Under the pieces are notes generated by a model. It saw nothing but the letters and a program-made list of their open reading frames with translations. It made no database searches and was not told where the DNA came from. Below, in pieces: positions 1 to 8,462 of a stretch of 64,000 nt of DNA. The stretch spans positions 1 to 64,000 of the forward strand of contig JACIVP010000007.1 in the NCBI GenBank assembly GCA_014361455.1, in the 5' to 3' direction. The position numbers and the translations under genes were made by a program. The first letter of the stretch is position 1; every line of letters begins with the position of its first letter. Origin of the DNA: Candidatus Methanosuratincola sp. (GTDB lineage Archaea > Thermoproteota > Methanomethylicia > Methanomethylicales > Methanomethylicaceae).

Positions 1-173
1 CAGTAGCAGATCTCAGGAAAGAGTATGGGGATTTCGGATCCGGCTATCCAAGCGATCCGAAGACAAGATCATTTCTTAGGATGACTCTTGAGGCTGGCAA
101 ATCCCCGCCGATAATCAGGTTCTCTTGGAAGACAGTGGCAGGGATGAGGAAGATCAGTTCTCCTGATCCGTGA
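1..173 (+). CDS. rnhB: Ribonuclease HII, C-terminal end (partial)
   Basis: An open frame enters from the left edge (codons in phase with base 3) and stops at TGA 171-173. It encodes about 56 residues with the segment GSGYPSDPKT followed by SFLR and later RFSWKTV. This is the characteristic C-terminal stretch of archaeal/bacterial RNase HII, the endonuclease that removes RNA from RNA-DNA hybrids. The catalytic acidic residues lie outside the window. Its 3' end overlaps by 20 bases the convergent regulator gene that ends at 154. The call rests on this short but very typical tail. Confidence 0.75.
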   Translation, partial: VADLRKEYGDFGSGYPSDPKTRSFLRMTLEAGKSPPIIRFSWKTVAGMRKISSPDP

Positions 174-1104
174 TCTCGACGCCAAGGAGCTTGGCTAACT
201 CCCCAAGGTGCTCGACCCGATTGATTTCGTTTATCTTGACGACAAGGATATCCTTGTTTGGCGGGGCCTTCTCATCGGTTACGAGTATGGGGGGTGACCC
301 GAAAACCTTGCCCACCTCGATCGCGTTCTCGATTTTGTTCTCCAGCCGATCCTCGTTCATGCGCTCTTCGAAGGTGAGAAAGCTGACCCCAACGTTCTTA
401 ACATAGATGTCGATGGGCGCATAGCTGAAGCCCAGAGCCTTGCATCCTATCTTTTTCAGCTTCGCATGGAGCTGCCTCGCCACGACCCCTGCTGGATTCT
501 TATCGGGGGCCTCGCCCTCTAAGTGCCAATCAAATACATTTATGCCAGCCACTACGCTTCTCCCAAGGATCCTCTCGAGACGCTCAACAGTCTGGATTGT
601 GGCACCCATCTGATCCCGCTCGTATTCGTAGACTGCCTTCCTGCTCACGCCTATCATGGTCGCGAGCTGGCCTAGAGAGAGTCCCTTCTTTTCTCGGCAC
701 ATCTTCAAAGTCCGACCATCGATCCTGAAATACAAGCCGCCCCTCTTTGAGTAAACTGGAGGGAGTCTCTTCTTCAGCGCAGCATCCCTGAAGGCTCTCG
801 GGTGAATCACATTCACCCCGAACCGCTCGTAGAGCGTGTCTTCCTCAATCACCCCCTTCTGCATTCTCAACCCGATTATGAATGGTGAGGCGCCGAAGGC
901 AACTGCAAGCGACTTTAGGTCTTCGGCGGAATCGCGCCTTTCAGAATCAACATTCTCGGAGGTCTTGATCAGTAGCTTAGTGTTGTCCTTCTTGGCCACA
1001 ATCTGGAGGCAATATTCCTGGGATGTGATCTCGGAAGCGACAAAGCTGGCTTCCTCGAGAGCCCTCAGGACGCTCCCGACAAGACCCGCAGGCTGCTGCC
1101 TCAT
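154..1104 (-). CDS. Archaeal HTH (XRE-type) transcriptional regulator
   Basis: A 316-residue protein of the conserved archaeal family usually annotated as putative HTH-type transcriptional regulatory protein. The N-terminal ~115 residues form an alpha/beta sensor-like region (LLIKTSENVD, AFGASPFIIG). A clear Cro/C1-type helix-turn-helix follows at about residues 130-185 (LKMCREKKGLSLGQLATMIG then SRKAVYEYER). The C-terminal ~120 residues form another alpha/beta domain (FGSPPILVTD). The start is the ATG at 1104 (MRQQPAGLV). It converges on rnhB with a 20-bp overlap. Its targets are unknown, and nothing in the sequence links it to a neighbour. Confidence 0.85.
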   Translation of the reverse strand: MRQQPAGLVGSVLRALEEASFVASEITSQEYCLQIVAKKDNTKLLIKTSENVDSERRDSAEDLKSLAVAFGASPFIIGLRMQKGVIEEDTLYERFGVNVIHPRAFRDAALKKRLPPVYSKRGGLYFRIDGRTLKMCREKKGLSLGQLATMIGVSRKAVYEYERDQMGATIQTVERLERILGRSVVAGINVFDWHLEGEAPDKNPAGVVARQLHAKLKKIGCKALGFSYAPIDIYVKNVGVSFLTFEERMNEDRLENKIENAIEVGKVFGSPPILVTDEKAPPNKDILVVKINEINRVEHLGELAKLLGVEITDQEN

Positions 1105-1192
1105 AAGTATTCAAATTAGTCTATCATTGAAGAAGGATATAAAGTTGAGCGGTTATGGGACCATCGCCTTATGTGACACAGAGCAGTGGCAC

Positions 1193-1609
1193 CTAGATCA
1201 CAAAGCCAAACGCGACAATTGAAGGGAACTTCCTTGCCAGCTCCAAAACCTCGGGCCGGAATAGGTATTTGTTGTTGTATGGAGGGCGCTCGAGGAGACG
1301 GTTGACAGCTTCGACTTCATACTCGTTTCCATCTATCATGTACGTCCCCCGTTTCATGGACGAGTCCCTGAAGATCACGATCGGGAGGCGCACAATGCTC
1401 GAATGGTCCTTCGGGACGGCACTGGCGAACTCACTCAGCTCGAGTTTATTGAAAAAGATCGTCTCGTCCGCGAGGTTTTTGTACGCAGGCGTTCGCTCTT
1501 TCAAGAGATCGGAGACGGCCCTCCTCTCCTTAGGCAAGGACTCGTTAAGCTTCTTAAGCTCGACTTCCCAGAAGATCCTGTCCGCCCGATCCCCTTCTTC
1601 GCTCATCAT
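1193..1609 (-). CDS. DUF61 / UPF0216 family protein
   Basis: A 138-residue protein of unknown function that matches the archaeal DUF61 (UPF0216) family. It shows an N-terminal helix with LNESLPKERRAVSDLL, a central KDHSSIVRLPIVIFRD strand-rich segment and RGTYMIDGNEYE. Its ATG overlaps the TGA of the fibrillarin gene (TGATG), so the two are probably translationally coupled. It is the third gene of a leftward Nop5-fibrillarin-DUF61 operon. The linkage with box C/D RNP proteins suggests an RNA-related role, but that is inference; no catalytic motif is visible. Confidence 0.8.
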   Translation of the reverse strand: MMSEEGDRADRIFWEVELKKLNESLPKERRAVSDLLKERTPAYKNLADETIFFNKLELSEFASAVPKDHSSIVRLPIVIFRDSSMKRGTYMIDGNEYEVEAVNRLLERPPYNNKYLFRPEVLELARKFPSIVAFGFVI

Positions 1610-2295
1610 CAGAGCTGCTCTCCAAGCACCATTGCATGATCCTTTTCAAAGGGTTCAAGATGCTTCAGGTCGAGTATCTTAAATGATCTGTCTTCGAGTA
1701 TCTTCACTTCCTGCCTAAAGACCTGGGATGGATCCATCGTGACATCGACGCTCCTAGCCTTGATCGCGATCATTATCTTGCCTCCTTTCTTGAGGTAATA
1801 GTCCGAATTATCCGCCAGCAGTTTAGCCTGCTCCGGCTGCGCGACATCGCAGTATATTACATCGACAAGCTCAAGGAAGAAACGGTAGGAAGAAGGATCC
1901 CTTGCATCGCCAAGGATCGGCACCATGTTTTCTCTTCTTGCGGTGACTTCCAGAAGCTCGCGTATCACCCTGGGCGCAAATTCCACACAATAGACTCTTC
2001 CCTTTTTGCCAACGATGTCAGACACGTGGCTTGGAGTGGTGCCACTGGCTGCTCCCAGATACAGAACCTTTGATCCCTTCTTTATAGGGACGGACTTGAT
2101 CCCCTTTTCTATGGCTGCCCCGAGTTTGCTTCTATAAGGGCTCCAGATCCGATATTCAGTTTCCCTGATCTGGTAGAGATCCTCGCCATAGACCTTGAAT
2201 CCAGGAGTGAGGTTCTCCGTGGCCAGCTGCTTGCCTTCATCTGTCTCTACGTAGAAAACCCCCTTGAATTGCGGGTGTTCTACCACGCTTACCAT
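1609..2295 (-). CDS. flpA: Fibrillarin-like rRNA/tRNA 2'-O-methyltransferase
   Basis: A 228-residue fibrillarin, the catalytic subunit of box C/D sRNPs that 2'-O-methylates rRNA and tRNA with SAM under guide-RNA direction. The SAM-binding motif I region reads VLYLGAASGTTPSHVSDIVG (about residues 75-95). VYCVEFAPRV, GDARDP and VDVIYCDVAQPEQA follow, and MIAIKARSVDVT lies near residue 175. Length and motif order match archaeal fibrillarins. It overlaps the Nop5 stop region by 7 bases and the DUF61 start by one base, so all three genes are one transcription unit. The N-terminus (MVSVVEHPQFKGVFYVE) is complete. Confidence 0.97.
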   Translation of the reverse strand: MVSVVEHPQFKGVFYVETDEGKQLATENLTPGFKVYGEDLYQIRETEYRIWSPYRSKLGAAIEKGIKSVPIKKGSKVLYLGAASGTTPSHVSDIVGKKGRVYCVEFAPRVIRELLEVTARRENMVPILGDARDPSSYRFFLELVDVIYCDVAQPEQAKLLADNSDYYLKKGGKIMIAIKARSVDVTMDPSQVFRQEVKILEDRSFKILDLKHLEPFEKDHAMVLGEQL

Positions 2296-3506
2296 CGCTT
2301 ATTCCTCCTCTTCTCCCTTCGGAACTTCCTGAATGTTTTTTCTTGCTTCACAGGCTTTACAGGTGGCTTGGCATACTTCTTCTTTATCTCGGCGATCCGT
2401 TTCTCCACTAGAGATTTGAGCTTGTCAGCAATGAACTCCCCGCCGAAGGCGTCGACGCGCGCGGCGATCGAGATCTTTCCGGCGAGCGCCCTCGCGATCT
2501 TGCCCCTCTGCCACCGCTCAGCGCTGTGCAGGTACTGGTGCTGAAAGATTATCCCGTGTTTTGGCGGCCTCGCGCCTGTCTTCAGTGATCTGAAGAGGGC
2601 CTTCTCTGCTCCGAGGACTTGGATGGTGCTTGCTGGTTTCTTAGCAAGGTTCTCCAGGCTCCCTGTGAGCGCGATCAGCCTGGCCCCAAGAGTGGCGCCG
2701 ACCAGTTCCCGCACATTTGGCGCTATCTCCTTCATGACCTCGTCGATGTACTTCTCCATCGAGTCCCTCGACTCATACGTCTTGAGATTTATTTCAGCCA
2801 GGTCAACGATCTGCTTTAGGTCGTAGTCATTCACATTAGCTCCCATGGACTTCATTGCCGCCTCGTAGATAGCCTTCCCTTTGTTTTCAGCCTGGACGAC
2901 TCTAGAAACAGAGTCTGGGTCTATGTTGCTGCGTCTGCCAAAGTTCTTCACTATCAGCATGTACTGCCGGTGATCTGGGACCAGGCTGTCCAGCTCCGGG
3001 AAGTGGAGCCCATACCACTCCCTGACCCTCGAGACTGTGATATTCACATTCTTGTCGATCTCGTCGAGCGCAGAAACAGCCTGCGCCACGAGCCTGTCGC
3101 GTTTTTCGGACGCAACCCTTATCTTTGTCCTCACGATCGACTCAGAAGTCTCACGAAGCAGATGATCAACGAAGACCTGCTTCTTCCCCGCTGACAGAAA
3201 AGCACTCAAAGGAGAGGCCCTGAATGCCATCCCAGCGGGGCTGGGGGACTCCGAACGGGACGTCACTCCAAATCGCGTCCTTATCGCCTTTGCTTCCAGC
3301 TCGTCTTCGAAGACAAGTTCGTCGTAACCCATCTCGACAAGATCATGGACAAGGACCTCGAGATCCTTCGAGAATCCCCTGTTCTCCAGGTCAAGTATCT
3401 GTGATGATGCCTCGCTGGAGCTTTCGAAGATCCTTGAGGTAATGAGCTTCAGGTCCTCATCATATGCAAAGAACCCGCCGAAGCTGTCGACGATATAGCA
3501 CTTCAA
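2289..3506 (-). CDS. nop5: Nop5/Nop56-like box C/D sRNP core protein
   Basis: A 405-residue Nop5 homologue, the scaffold that joins fibrillarin and L7Ae on box C/D guide RNAs. The N-terminal domain (residues 1-110) would bind fibrillarin, a long coiled coil occupies roughly 120-230, and the Nop domain follows. That domain contains GARLIALTGSLENLAKKPAS and VLGAEKALFRSLKTG, then PKHGIIFQHQYLHSAERWQR and GKIARALAGKISIAARVDAF. The last ~35 residues are Lys/Arg-rich (KKKYAKPP to RREKRRNKRW). The start is a TTG at 3506, preceded by a good TATA box, and it heads the operon with fibrillarin and DUF61. Confidence 0.96.
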   Translation of the reverse strand: MKCYIVDSFGGFFAYDEDLKLITSRIFESSSEASSQILDLENRGFSKDLEVLVHDLVEMGYDELVFEDELEAKAIRTRFGVTSRSESPSPAGMAFRASPLSAFLSAGKKQVFVDHLLRETSESIVRTKIRVASEKRDRLVAQAVSALDEIDKNVNITVSRVREWYGLHFPELDSLVPDHRQYMLIVKNFGRRSNIDPDSVSRVVQAENKGKAIYEAAMKSMGANVNDYDLKQIVDLAEINLKTYESRDSMEKYIDEVMKEIAPNVRELVGATLGARLIALTGSLENLAKKPASTIQVLGAEKALFRSLKTGARPPKHGIIFQHQYLHSAERWQRGKIARALAGKISIAARVDAFGGEFIADKLKSLVEKRIAEIKKKYAKPPVKPVKQEKTFRKFRREKRRNKRW

Positions 3507-3540
3507 AATGCGCGCACCAGACTCATCTTTATCAATGCCT

Positions 3541-3549
3541 ATTTATAAA
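3541..3549 (-). promoter_or_regulatory. TATA box for the nop5-flpA-DUF61 operon
   Basis: Read on the minus strand, the sequence is CTTTATAAATAGG. It lies about 35 bases upstream of the nop5 TTG start, which fits an archaeal TATA element with a short leader. No clear BRE purine tract can be asserted. Confidence 0.5.
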
Positions 3550-3625
3550 GCCCAACTGTTGGTGCACCAGCTCAGAAGAATCCGGCTCATGAAGGAAAGG
3601 GTGGGAGACAAACAAGAAAGGAAGA

Positions 3626-4237
3626 TCATTGTATGCTTCCTCTGAAACCATGGCAGACCAAGTAGACCTCCGAGCTCGAGTCCCTAGAGGCGCTCGGCTT
3701 AAAGATCTTCACGCCTGAGAAGCGGGACTTCACTTCCTTCCTGAAAGGCTCAAAATCCGATCCCATCAGAACCTTGATGACCATCTTCCCGCCAGGTCTT
3801 AGGAGCTTATCGGCCAGTTCGAGAGCGACAGCTGCAAGCACTATCTGCCTACCATGGTCAACATCGTGTATTCCTGTGAACTTGGGTGCCATGTCTGAGG
3901 TTATTACATCAACCATCCCGCCAGATATGCTTCTTAAGCTCTCCTGCAGATCGAGCGATCTCGCATCCCCGCGCAGTAGCACGGTATTCTTGTAAGGCAG
4001 GGGCTCGATCTCGCTTAGGTCAACGCCGATTACGAGACCCTCCTCGCCCACAAGATGGCTGGCGACCTGAAGCCAGCCCCCCGGAGCAGCGCCAAGGTCT
4101 AACACAATGTCACCGCGCTTCATCACCCTGAACTTGTGGCATATCTCTAACAGCTTGAGGGCAGACCGCGAACGGTAGCCCTGTCTCTTGGCTTCCCTGT
4201 AATAGAAGTCACCTAAGACAGAGTCCTTGCCAGGCAT
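3626..4237 (-). CDS. rlmE: 23S rRNA (uridine-2'-O-)-methyltransferase RlmE/FtsJ
   Basis: A 203-residue RrmJ/FtsJ-family methyltransferase for 2'-O-methylation of rRNA uridine in the A-loop. The SAM site is DIVLDLGAAPGGWLQVASHL (about residues 42-61). The K-D-K-E catalytic set is visible: Lys in SRSALKLLEI, Asp in VITSDMAPKFTG, Lys in GGKMVIKVL and Glu in SSSEVYLVCHGF. The length is typical of the single-domain archaeal form. Its ATG sits one base from the TGA of the upstream TFE-beta-like gene, so it is the last gene of the Gar1-TFB-TFEbeta-rlmE operon. Confidence 0.95.
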   Translation of the reverse strand: MPGKDSVLGDFYYREAKRQGYRSRSALKLLEICHKFRVMKRGDIVLDLGAAPGGWLQVASHLVGEEGLVIGVDLSEIEPLPYKNTVLLRGDARSLDLQESLRSISGGMVDVITSDMAPKFTGIHDVDHGRQIVLAAVALELADKLLRPGGKMVIKVLMGSDFEPFRKEVKSRFSGVKIFKPSASRDSSSEVYLVCHGFRGSIQ

Positions 4238-4238
4238 C

Positions 4239-4652
4239 TCATTCTTTCTCCGAGGAACTAGCCATCTTGATCTCCTCAGACCGTTTGTACTTCATGAGCT
4301 CGCTCCTGAGCGACATCGTAAGCTTCGTGCAGTTCACCGGGGATATGGGCTGACCCGGTCCACATCTGGAAAGATCGTGGCATGTGAAACATGCACACCA
4401 GACGACATCAGATATCTGCACCTTATGTTCTTTCTTGATAAGTGTGACCCGGTAGGTCTTGCGGCGCTCTCCGGTGAACGGCTCCCGCTTGACTATGCCT
4501 TTCTTTTCCATCCTCGCCAGGGCTCTGGAGACCTCCCTGCTGCTCGAGCTTGTGCTCTTCCAGAGGTCGCTCTGGAGCAGACTTTGACCAGCAGAATTCT
4601 GTAATGCCTTGATAAGCCTCTCTTCCAGTTCTTCCACAAATTGCACTTCCAA
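4239..4652 (-). CDS. TFE-beta-like transcription factor (RPC34/RPC39 family, Fe-S)
   Basis: A 137-residue protein with an N-terminal winged helix (about residues 8-72: LIKALQNSAGQSLLQSDLW, SREVSRALARMEKKGIVKRE). A cysteine-rich C-terminal module follows (CACFTCHDLSRCGPG then QPISPVNCTKL). The winged helix plus this spaced cysteine set ending in ISPxNC resembles archaeal TFE-beta and eukaryotic RPC39. In those proteins the cysteines hold a cubane [4Fe-4S] cluster and the protein acts with TFE-alpha in promoter opening. It lies directly downstream of TFB and one base upstream of rlmE. A generic metal-binding HTH regulator is the alternative. The TFB linkage supports the basal-factor reading. 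Confidence 0.75.
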   Translation of the reverse strand: MEVQFVEELEERLIKALQNSAGQSLLQSDLWKSTSSSSREVSRALARMEKKGIVKREPFTGERRKTYRVTLIKKEHKVQISDVVWCACFTCHDLSRCGPGQPISPVNCTKLTMSLRSELMKYKRSEEIKMASSSEKE

Positions 4653-4682
4653 GGTTGCACATGTAAAAAGATGACAACTAGG

Positions 4683-5621
4683 CTATAAATAGATCTCAAG
4701 CGTGAGCCTGTCGATAAGCTCCTTGTACCGGTTCCTGACAGTGACTTCAGTCACATTTGCGGCGCTCGCAATGTCCCTCTGAGTCCTCTTCACCCCCATG
4801 AGGACGCTGGATATGTAGACCGCGGCCGCTGCAACTCCGGTTGGGCCCCTCCCTGAGGTGAGACCCTCACTGCTCGCAAAACGGATTAGCTCAACTGCCT
4901 TCTGCTGGACTCCCCCGTCTAGGTTCAGCTTGGAAACCAGCCTAGGTACGTAATTAACCGGATCCGTAGGAAGAACTTTGATCGTGAGTTCGTTCGAAAC
5001 GAACCGGTAGCTTCTTGCGATCTCCTTCTTGTTCGCCCTTGAGACAGAGGAGATCTCGTCAAGGGTCAGGGGGATGCTATACTTCCTGCAGGACGCGTAC
5101 AGTGCAGCCCCAGTCATACTCTCGATCGACCGCCCCCTGATAAGCTGGCTCTCCACGGCTCGCCTGTACAGAAGCGCGGAGGCCTCCCTGATGTTTCTGG
5201 AGAGGCCAAGCTGCGAGGCCATCCTCTCCAGTTCCGAGAGGGCGAAAGCCAGGTTCCTCTCGGATGCGTCGGAGACCCTTATCCTCCTCTGCCACTTTCT
5301 CATCCGGTAGATCTGCGCCCTCTTCTTTGAGGTGATCGACTTGCCGTAACTGTCCTTGTCTCTCCAGTCTATCATTGTTGAGAGGCCCTTGTCGTGTATG
5401 GTCAAGGTTATTGGCGCCCCAGCACGCGATCGCTTGTCCCTCTGGTCGCTGTCGAATGCTCGCCATTCTGGTCCAGGGTCCAGGAGCTTGTCGCTGAGAA
5501 CCAGACCGCATACCCTGCAGGTGACCTCGGCCCTTTCGTAATCTCTAACCGGCGTCCTTGCCCCACATTCCGGACACACCATTTCATCAACTTCGCGAAT
5601 ATCTGTTAGATTTTTTTCCAT
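4683..5621 (-). CDS. tfb: Transcription initiation factor B (TFB)
   Basis: TFB recruits RNA polymerase to TATA-bound TBP. From the ATG at 5621 ([10 protein letters not shown]) it is 312 residues. It has an N-terminal zinc ribbon ([16 protein letters not shown]), a B-reader/linker containing [19 protein letters not shown], and two cyclin-like repeats (about 115-205 and 215-305). The second repeat ends with a typical [13 protein letters not shown] helix-turn-helix. A longer frame begins at 5687, but its extra residues do not match TFB N-termini. The gene overlaps the 3' end of Gar1 by 35 bases, a linkage seen in many archaea. Confidence 0.96.
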   Translation of the reverse strand: MEKNLTDIREVDEMVCPECGARTPVRDYERAEVTCRVCGLVLSDKLLDPGPEWRAFDSDQRDKRSRAGAPITLTIHDKGLSTMIDWRDKDSYGKSITSKKRAQIYRMRKWQRRIRVSDASERNLAFALSELERMASQLGLSRNIREASALLYRRAVESQLIRGRSIESMTGAALYASCRKYSIPLTLDEISSVSRANKKEIARSYRFVSNELTIKVLPTDPVNYVPRLVSKLNLDGGVQQKAVELIRFASSEGLTSGRGPTGVAAAAVYISSVLMGVKRTQRDIASAANVTEVTVRNRYKELIDRLTLEIYL

Positions 5622-5880
5622 GGTTCCTTGAACTCCTCCTTGCCTTTCTTCGATGAGGTTCCTCCGAGAAGAAGTCCGATCCATCAACCTCAGCGACGGG
5701 TTTCCTGGAGAGCTTCACCGAGACGTAAGGGTTGCCAACAGGACCGAAGACGTCGATCACTACCCCAACAACACCAAATTCCTTGATAATGACGGCAGAC
5801 CCGATTCTTGGGGGGGTTTTCGCTCTTATCGTTAGAAGGCCGCTTTTGCCGATGTGAATCCCGACCCCCAAGTAGTTCAA
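5587..5880 (-). CDS. gar1: H/ACA RNP protein Gar1
   Basis: A Gar1 homologue, the small beta-barrel subunit of H/ACA pseudouridylation RNPs that binds Cbf5 and aids product release. The core reads [18 protein letters not shown] then [19 protein letters not shown] and [14 protein letters not shown]. The tail is basic and serine-rich ([14 protein letters not shown]). The frame is open from 5922. I prefer the TTG at 5880 (MNYLGVGI; 97 residues) because a TATA box at about 5927-5936 would place the transcript start near 5907, and GGGG lies about 9 bases before this TTG. It is first in the operon with TFB, TFE-beta and RlmE. Confidence 0.88.
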   Translation of the reverse strand: MNYLGVGIHIGKSGLLTIRAKTPPRIGSAVIIKEFGVVGVVIDVFGPVGNPYVSVKLSRKPVAEVDGSDFFSEEPHRRKARRSSRNHGKKSNRYSRS

Positions 5881-5926
5881 AATGCCAACCCCAATACTAA
5901 GGCGTTCATGAGTATATGCCAATAGT

Positions 5927-5936
5927 CTTTTATATC
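5927..5936 (-). promoter_or_regulatory. TATA box for the gar1-tfb-TFEbeta-rlmE operon
   Basis: The minus strand reads GGATATAAAAGAC here. With the usual ~25-base spacing, transcription would begin near 5907 and give a short leader before the proposed TTG start at 5880. Confidence 0.5.
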
Positions 5937-5939
5937 CTT

Positions 5940-6200
5940 TACTTGGATTATTACTTGGTTTTTAAATAACTTAAACATTTTATAAGAAGATAGCAGGAAG
6001 ACCACTCTACTTATAGAGTGGATGAATTGCATGAAGTCTTTTTTCTGTTTCGCAACATACCTGCATTGTTTCCGGTGAAACATGCCCTGCTGTTCCAACA
6101 CATTAGCTTGGGAAGTTTTCTTTTCCAGTATGCGTTTCTTAGCTCCGGTAAGCCTTGGCAAGGAAGCGGGAAGCCAACCATTTTTAATGAATGGAGGAGG
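5940..6200. other. Intergenic region with an 8-bp hairpin, no convincing gene
   Basis: About 260 bases between the SRP19 stop and the Gar1 promoter. It contains a perfect inverted repeat at 6002-6021 (CCACTCTA, 4-base loop, TAGAGTGG) and AT-rich runs at 5940-5985. An open minus-strand frame of 94 codons crosses it, but it looks like no known family, runs into the Gar1 promoter and has no good ribosome-binding site. The hairpin could be a terminator for SRP19 or part of a small RNA. I cannot decide between these. Confidence 0.35.
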
Positions 6201-6515
6201 TCACAACTTCTTTTTCAGAGATCTTCTTCTGGATATCAATCCAGATATTCGGATCAACAGTTCGCCCTTCTTTGCATTGCCCTTTCTGCTAACAAGGACC
6301 CTGCCCGTTCTCTCCCACCAGGCTGAAGGAAACTTCTTGTCGCTCTCAATCTGGGCAGCGCATGACAGTTCCTTGCAGGCTTCAAGGATCTCCTCCGCGG
6401 TCGGCGAGTCTACTGCCTTCTCTTTCGGGATCATCCGCCCCCTAGACCGTGACTTCGAGGAGTCTATGTATTGAGGCCAGACTATGAACTGCCCCTCTCT
6501 CTTTCCCAATTTCAT
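6201..6515 (-). CDS. srp19: Signal recognition particle 19 kDa protein (SRP19)
   Basis: A 104-residue SRP19 homologue that binds 7S RNA helices 6 and 8 and promotes SRP54 loading. The family signature is clear: FIVWPQYIDSSKSRSRGRMI near the N-terminus, then KAVDSPTAEEILEACKEL and GRVLVSRKGNAKKGELL. The basic tail is RRRSLKKKL. The start is ATG 6515. It is divergent from hypA, with about 50 bases between them serving both promoters. It appears monocistronic. Confidence 0.95.
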   Translation of the reverse strand: MKLGKREGQFIVWPQYIDSSKSRSRGRMIPKEKAVDSPTAEEILEACKELSCAAQIESDKKFPSAWWERTGRVLVSRKGNAKKGELLIRISGLISRRRSLKKKL

Positions 6516-6566
6516 ACCACCGAGACAACGATATTAGGATGCATATTTTTAATAAAGTTGATCCCA

Positions 6567-6959
6567 ATGCATGAGTTCTCCCTAGCGACCAGTCTTATAG
6601 ACTACGTCTCGGAAGTCGCGAAGAAGAACGGGATCGCAAAGGTCAGGGAGCTGCACCTCGAAGTCGGGGATATGACGCATATAGACCCGAGGCAGTTGAG
6701 GTTTTGCATCAAGATAGCAGGCCAGAACACGGTCGCCCAAGGTAGCCGCGTCTATATAAAAAGGAGGTCGCCCGTGCTGAAGTGCCTCGGGTGCGGTGCC
6801 TCCAGTAAGCTGAAGAGGGGAAAGAGCATCTCCGACTACAGCATGACATGCCCTGCTTGCGGAAGCGAGGATGTGGAGCTGGAGGGGGGAAGAGAGCTCC
6901 TCCTGAAGAGGATAAAGGGCGTCAAGAAAGAGGATCCGGGAGAAAAATTCACTTCGTGA
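6567..6959 (+). CDS. hypA: Hydrogenase nickel incorporation protein HypA
   Basis: A 130-residue HypA, the nickel metallochaperone for [NiFe]-hydrogenase maturation. The invariant MHEFSLA N-terminus carries the nickel-binding His2, which fixes the ATG at 6567 even though the frame is open from 6471. The zinc site is two CxxC pairs (CLGCG and CPACG, about residues 73-110), separated by slightly more than usual. AT-rich sequence at about 6541-6556 is a plausible TATA region. hypE lies 450 bases downstream beyond a convergent ribosomal-protein gene, so the cell probably makes a [NiFe] hydrogenase encoded elsewhere. Confidence 0.96.
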   Translation: MHEFSLATSLIDYVSEVAKKNGIAKVRELHLEVGDMTHIDPRQLRFCIKIAGQNTVAQGSRVYIKRRSPVLKCLGCGASSKLKRGKSISDYSMTCPACGSEDVELEGGRELLLKRIKGVKKEDPGEKFTS

Positions 6960-7335
6960 GGATAGCGTTCAGTAGACCGTCCTGCCCCGGCCTCGACGAG
7001 ACTTTGGCCTCACCCAGCTCGGTCTCGATTATCGCGCCTTTTGTGATTACGCCCCTGCGCGAGTAGTCCACATTCGAAGGGTTGGACTTCACTTTTGTTA
7101 TCTTGACCTTCTTGGTCGTGTTCGTCTTCAGGTCTGTAACGTTTGCATAGACCACCTCGTCCAGCCTCAACTTGGCATTCCCGCCGTAGCTCCTCGAGAT
7201 CTTCTTAACATCCTCGTCCGCACCGAGAGTGGTCTCGGTCGGAGCGGCACCCAGCTCGTACTTCCGCTTCTCTCTATAGCGGTGAATAATCCCGCCTGTC
7301 GGCTTTCGCCTATCCCGACCTTGGTAGTAGCTCAT
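6949..7335 (-). CDS. rps8e: Small-subunit ribosomal protein eS8
   Basis: A 128-residue archaeal S8e. The N-terminus (MSYYQGRDRRKPTGG) and RYREKRKYELGAAPTETTLG are diagnostic. VRGGNAK-like KISRSYGGNAKLRL and YSRRGVITKGAIIETELG complete the family pattern. Its 3' end overlaps the end of hypA by 11 bases (convergent). It is divergent from hypE, with a 75-base intergenic stretch containing AAATATAAG near 7378-7386. Confidence 0.95.
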   Translation of the reverse strand: MSYYQGRDRRKPTGGIIHRYREKRKYELGAAPTETTLGADEDVKKISRSYGGNAKLRLDEVVYANVTDLKTNTTKKVKITKVKSNPSNVDYSRRGVITKGAIIETELGEAKVSSRPGQDGLLNAILTK

Positions 7336-7420
7336 CGATATCCCTCATCCTTAAGACACCTTTACCAGAAGGGCATACAAATATAAGTTTTTTGAAGCCA
7401 ATCCAAGAGGGGTGATCGTT

Positions 7421-8440
7421 TTGAAAGACCGGATACAGCTGAGCCATGGTGCCGGTGGGAAGCTCATGGACGAACTGATAAAGGATGTGATCATACGCAA
7501 CATCAGTAACAGGAAGGTGGGAGGGGGCGTAGGGCTCGACGAGTTCGACGACGGGGCGACCATACCCTATGGGGGAGTCCAGATCGCGGTCTCGTCCGAC
7601 GGGCACATAGTTGATCCTCCGTTCTTCCCTGGGGGGGACATCGGAAAGCTAGCGGTCTGCGGTGCGATAAACGACCTAGCAATGATAGGTGCGAGACCAA
7701 TTGCGTTGACCGACACTATGGTAGTGGAAGAGGGCTATCCGGTCGAAGACCTCTCGAGGATAGTAAGGTCGATGAGCGATACCGCAGACCATGTCGGCGC
7801 AGCGATAGTCCATGGGGATTTCAAGGTCATGCCGAAAGGAAAGCTCGATAAGATCGTGATCTCGACCACGGGGGTTGGGATAGTCGAAGCACATCCAATA
7901 TTGGACTCGGGACTCAGGGATGGGGATGTCATCATAGTCACCGGTCCGATAGGGGATCATGGGATCGCAATAGCCTCGCTCAGGAGCGGGCTCAGCTTTA
8001 GCACATCGGTGATCTCGGATGTCGCCCCCCTTTGGGATGTGATGCATGTAGCCATCTCATCCGGAAGGGTGACAGCGGCAAAGGATCCGACGAGGGGGGG
8101 CGTGGCGATGGCGCTCAACGAGATGGCGGAGAGATCTGGGGTCAGCATCTGGGTGAGTGAGGACGACATTCCGATAAGGCAGGAGGTCGTGGGTGCCTGC
8201 GAGATGCTCGGTCTTGATCCGCTGGAGCTCACATGTGAGGGGAGGGCCGTCATTGGCGTTGGTAGTGAAAATGCGGAAGGCGTGCTAGAGGCAATAAGGA
8301 AAGTCCCGGAGGGGAGGGGTGCCAGGATCATAGGGATCGTGCGCGGCGAGAGACCAGGATATGTGATCATGGAGACATCGGCAGGGGGAAAGAGGGTAAT
8401 AAACCCGCCCTTGGGCGAACCTACCCCAAGGATCTGCTGA
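7421..8440 (+). CDS. hypE: Hydrogenase maturation protein HypE
   Basis: HypE dehydrates the thiocarboxamide on its C-terminal cysteine to thiocyanate, supplying cyanide ligands for the [NiFe] site. The protein is about 339 residues. It has an N-terminal IQLSHGAGGKLM, the AIRS/PurM-type ATP-binding segment (SSDGHIVDPPFFPGGDIGKL, CGAINDLAMIGARP), DPTRGGVAMALNEMAERSG, and the essential C-terminal PRIC. The frame opens at GTG 7412. I favour the TTG at 7421 (MKDRIQL) because GAGGGG lies about 8 bases before it. It works with HypF and with HypC/D, which are not in this window. Confidence 0.95.
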   Translation: MKDRIQLSHGAGGKLMDELIKDVIIRNISNRKVGGGVGLDEFDDGATIPYGGVQIAVSSDGHIVDPPFFPGGDIGKLAVCGAINDLAMIGARPIALTDTMVVEEGYPVEDLSRIVRSMSDTADHVGAAIVHGDFKVMPKGKLDKIVISTTGVGIVEAHPILDSGLRDGDVIIVTGPIGDHGIAIASLRSGLSFSTSVISDVAPLWDVMHVAISSGRVTAAKDPTRGGVAMALNEMAERSGVSIWVSEDDIPIRQEVVGACEMLGLDPLELTCEGRAVIGVGSENAEGVLEAIRKVPEGRGARIIGIVRGERPGYVIMETSAGGKRVINPPLGEPTPRIC

Positions 8441-8462
8441 TTCGCATTCATAGAAAACAGGA

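Noticed and set aside
5877-6161. 94-codon minus-strand frame upstream of gar1
   Set aside because: It overlaps the gar1 promoter and start, has no ribosome-binding site and resembles no family.
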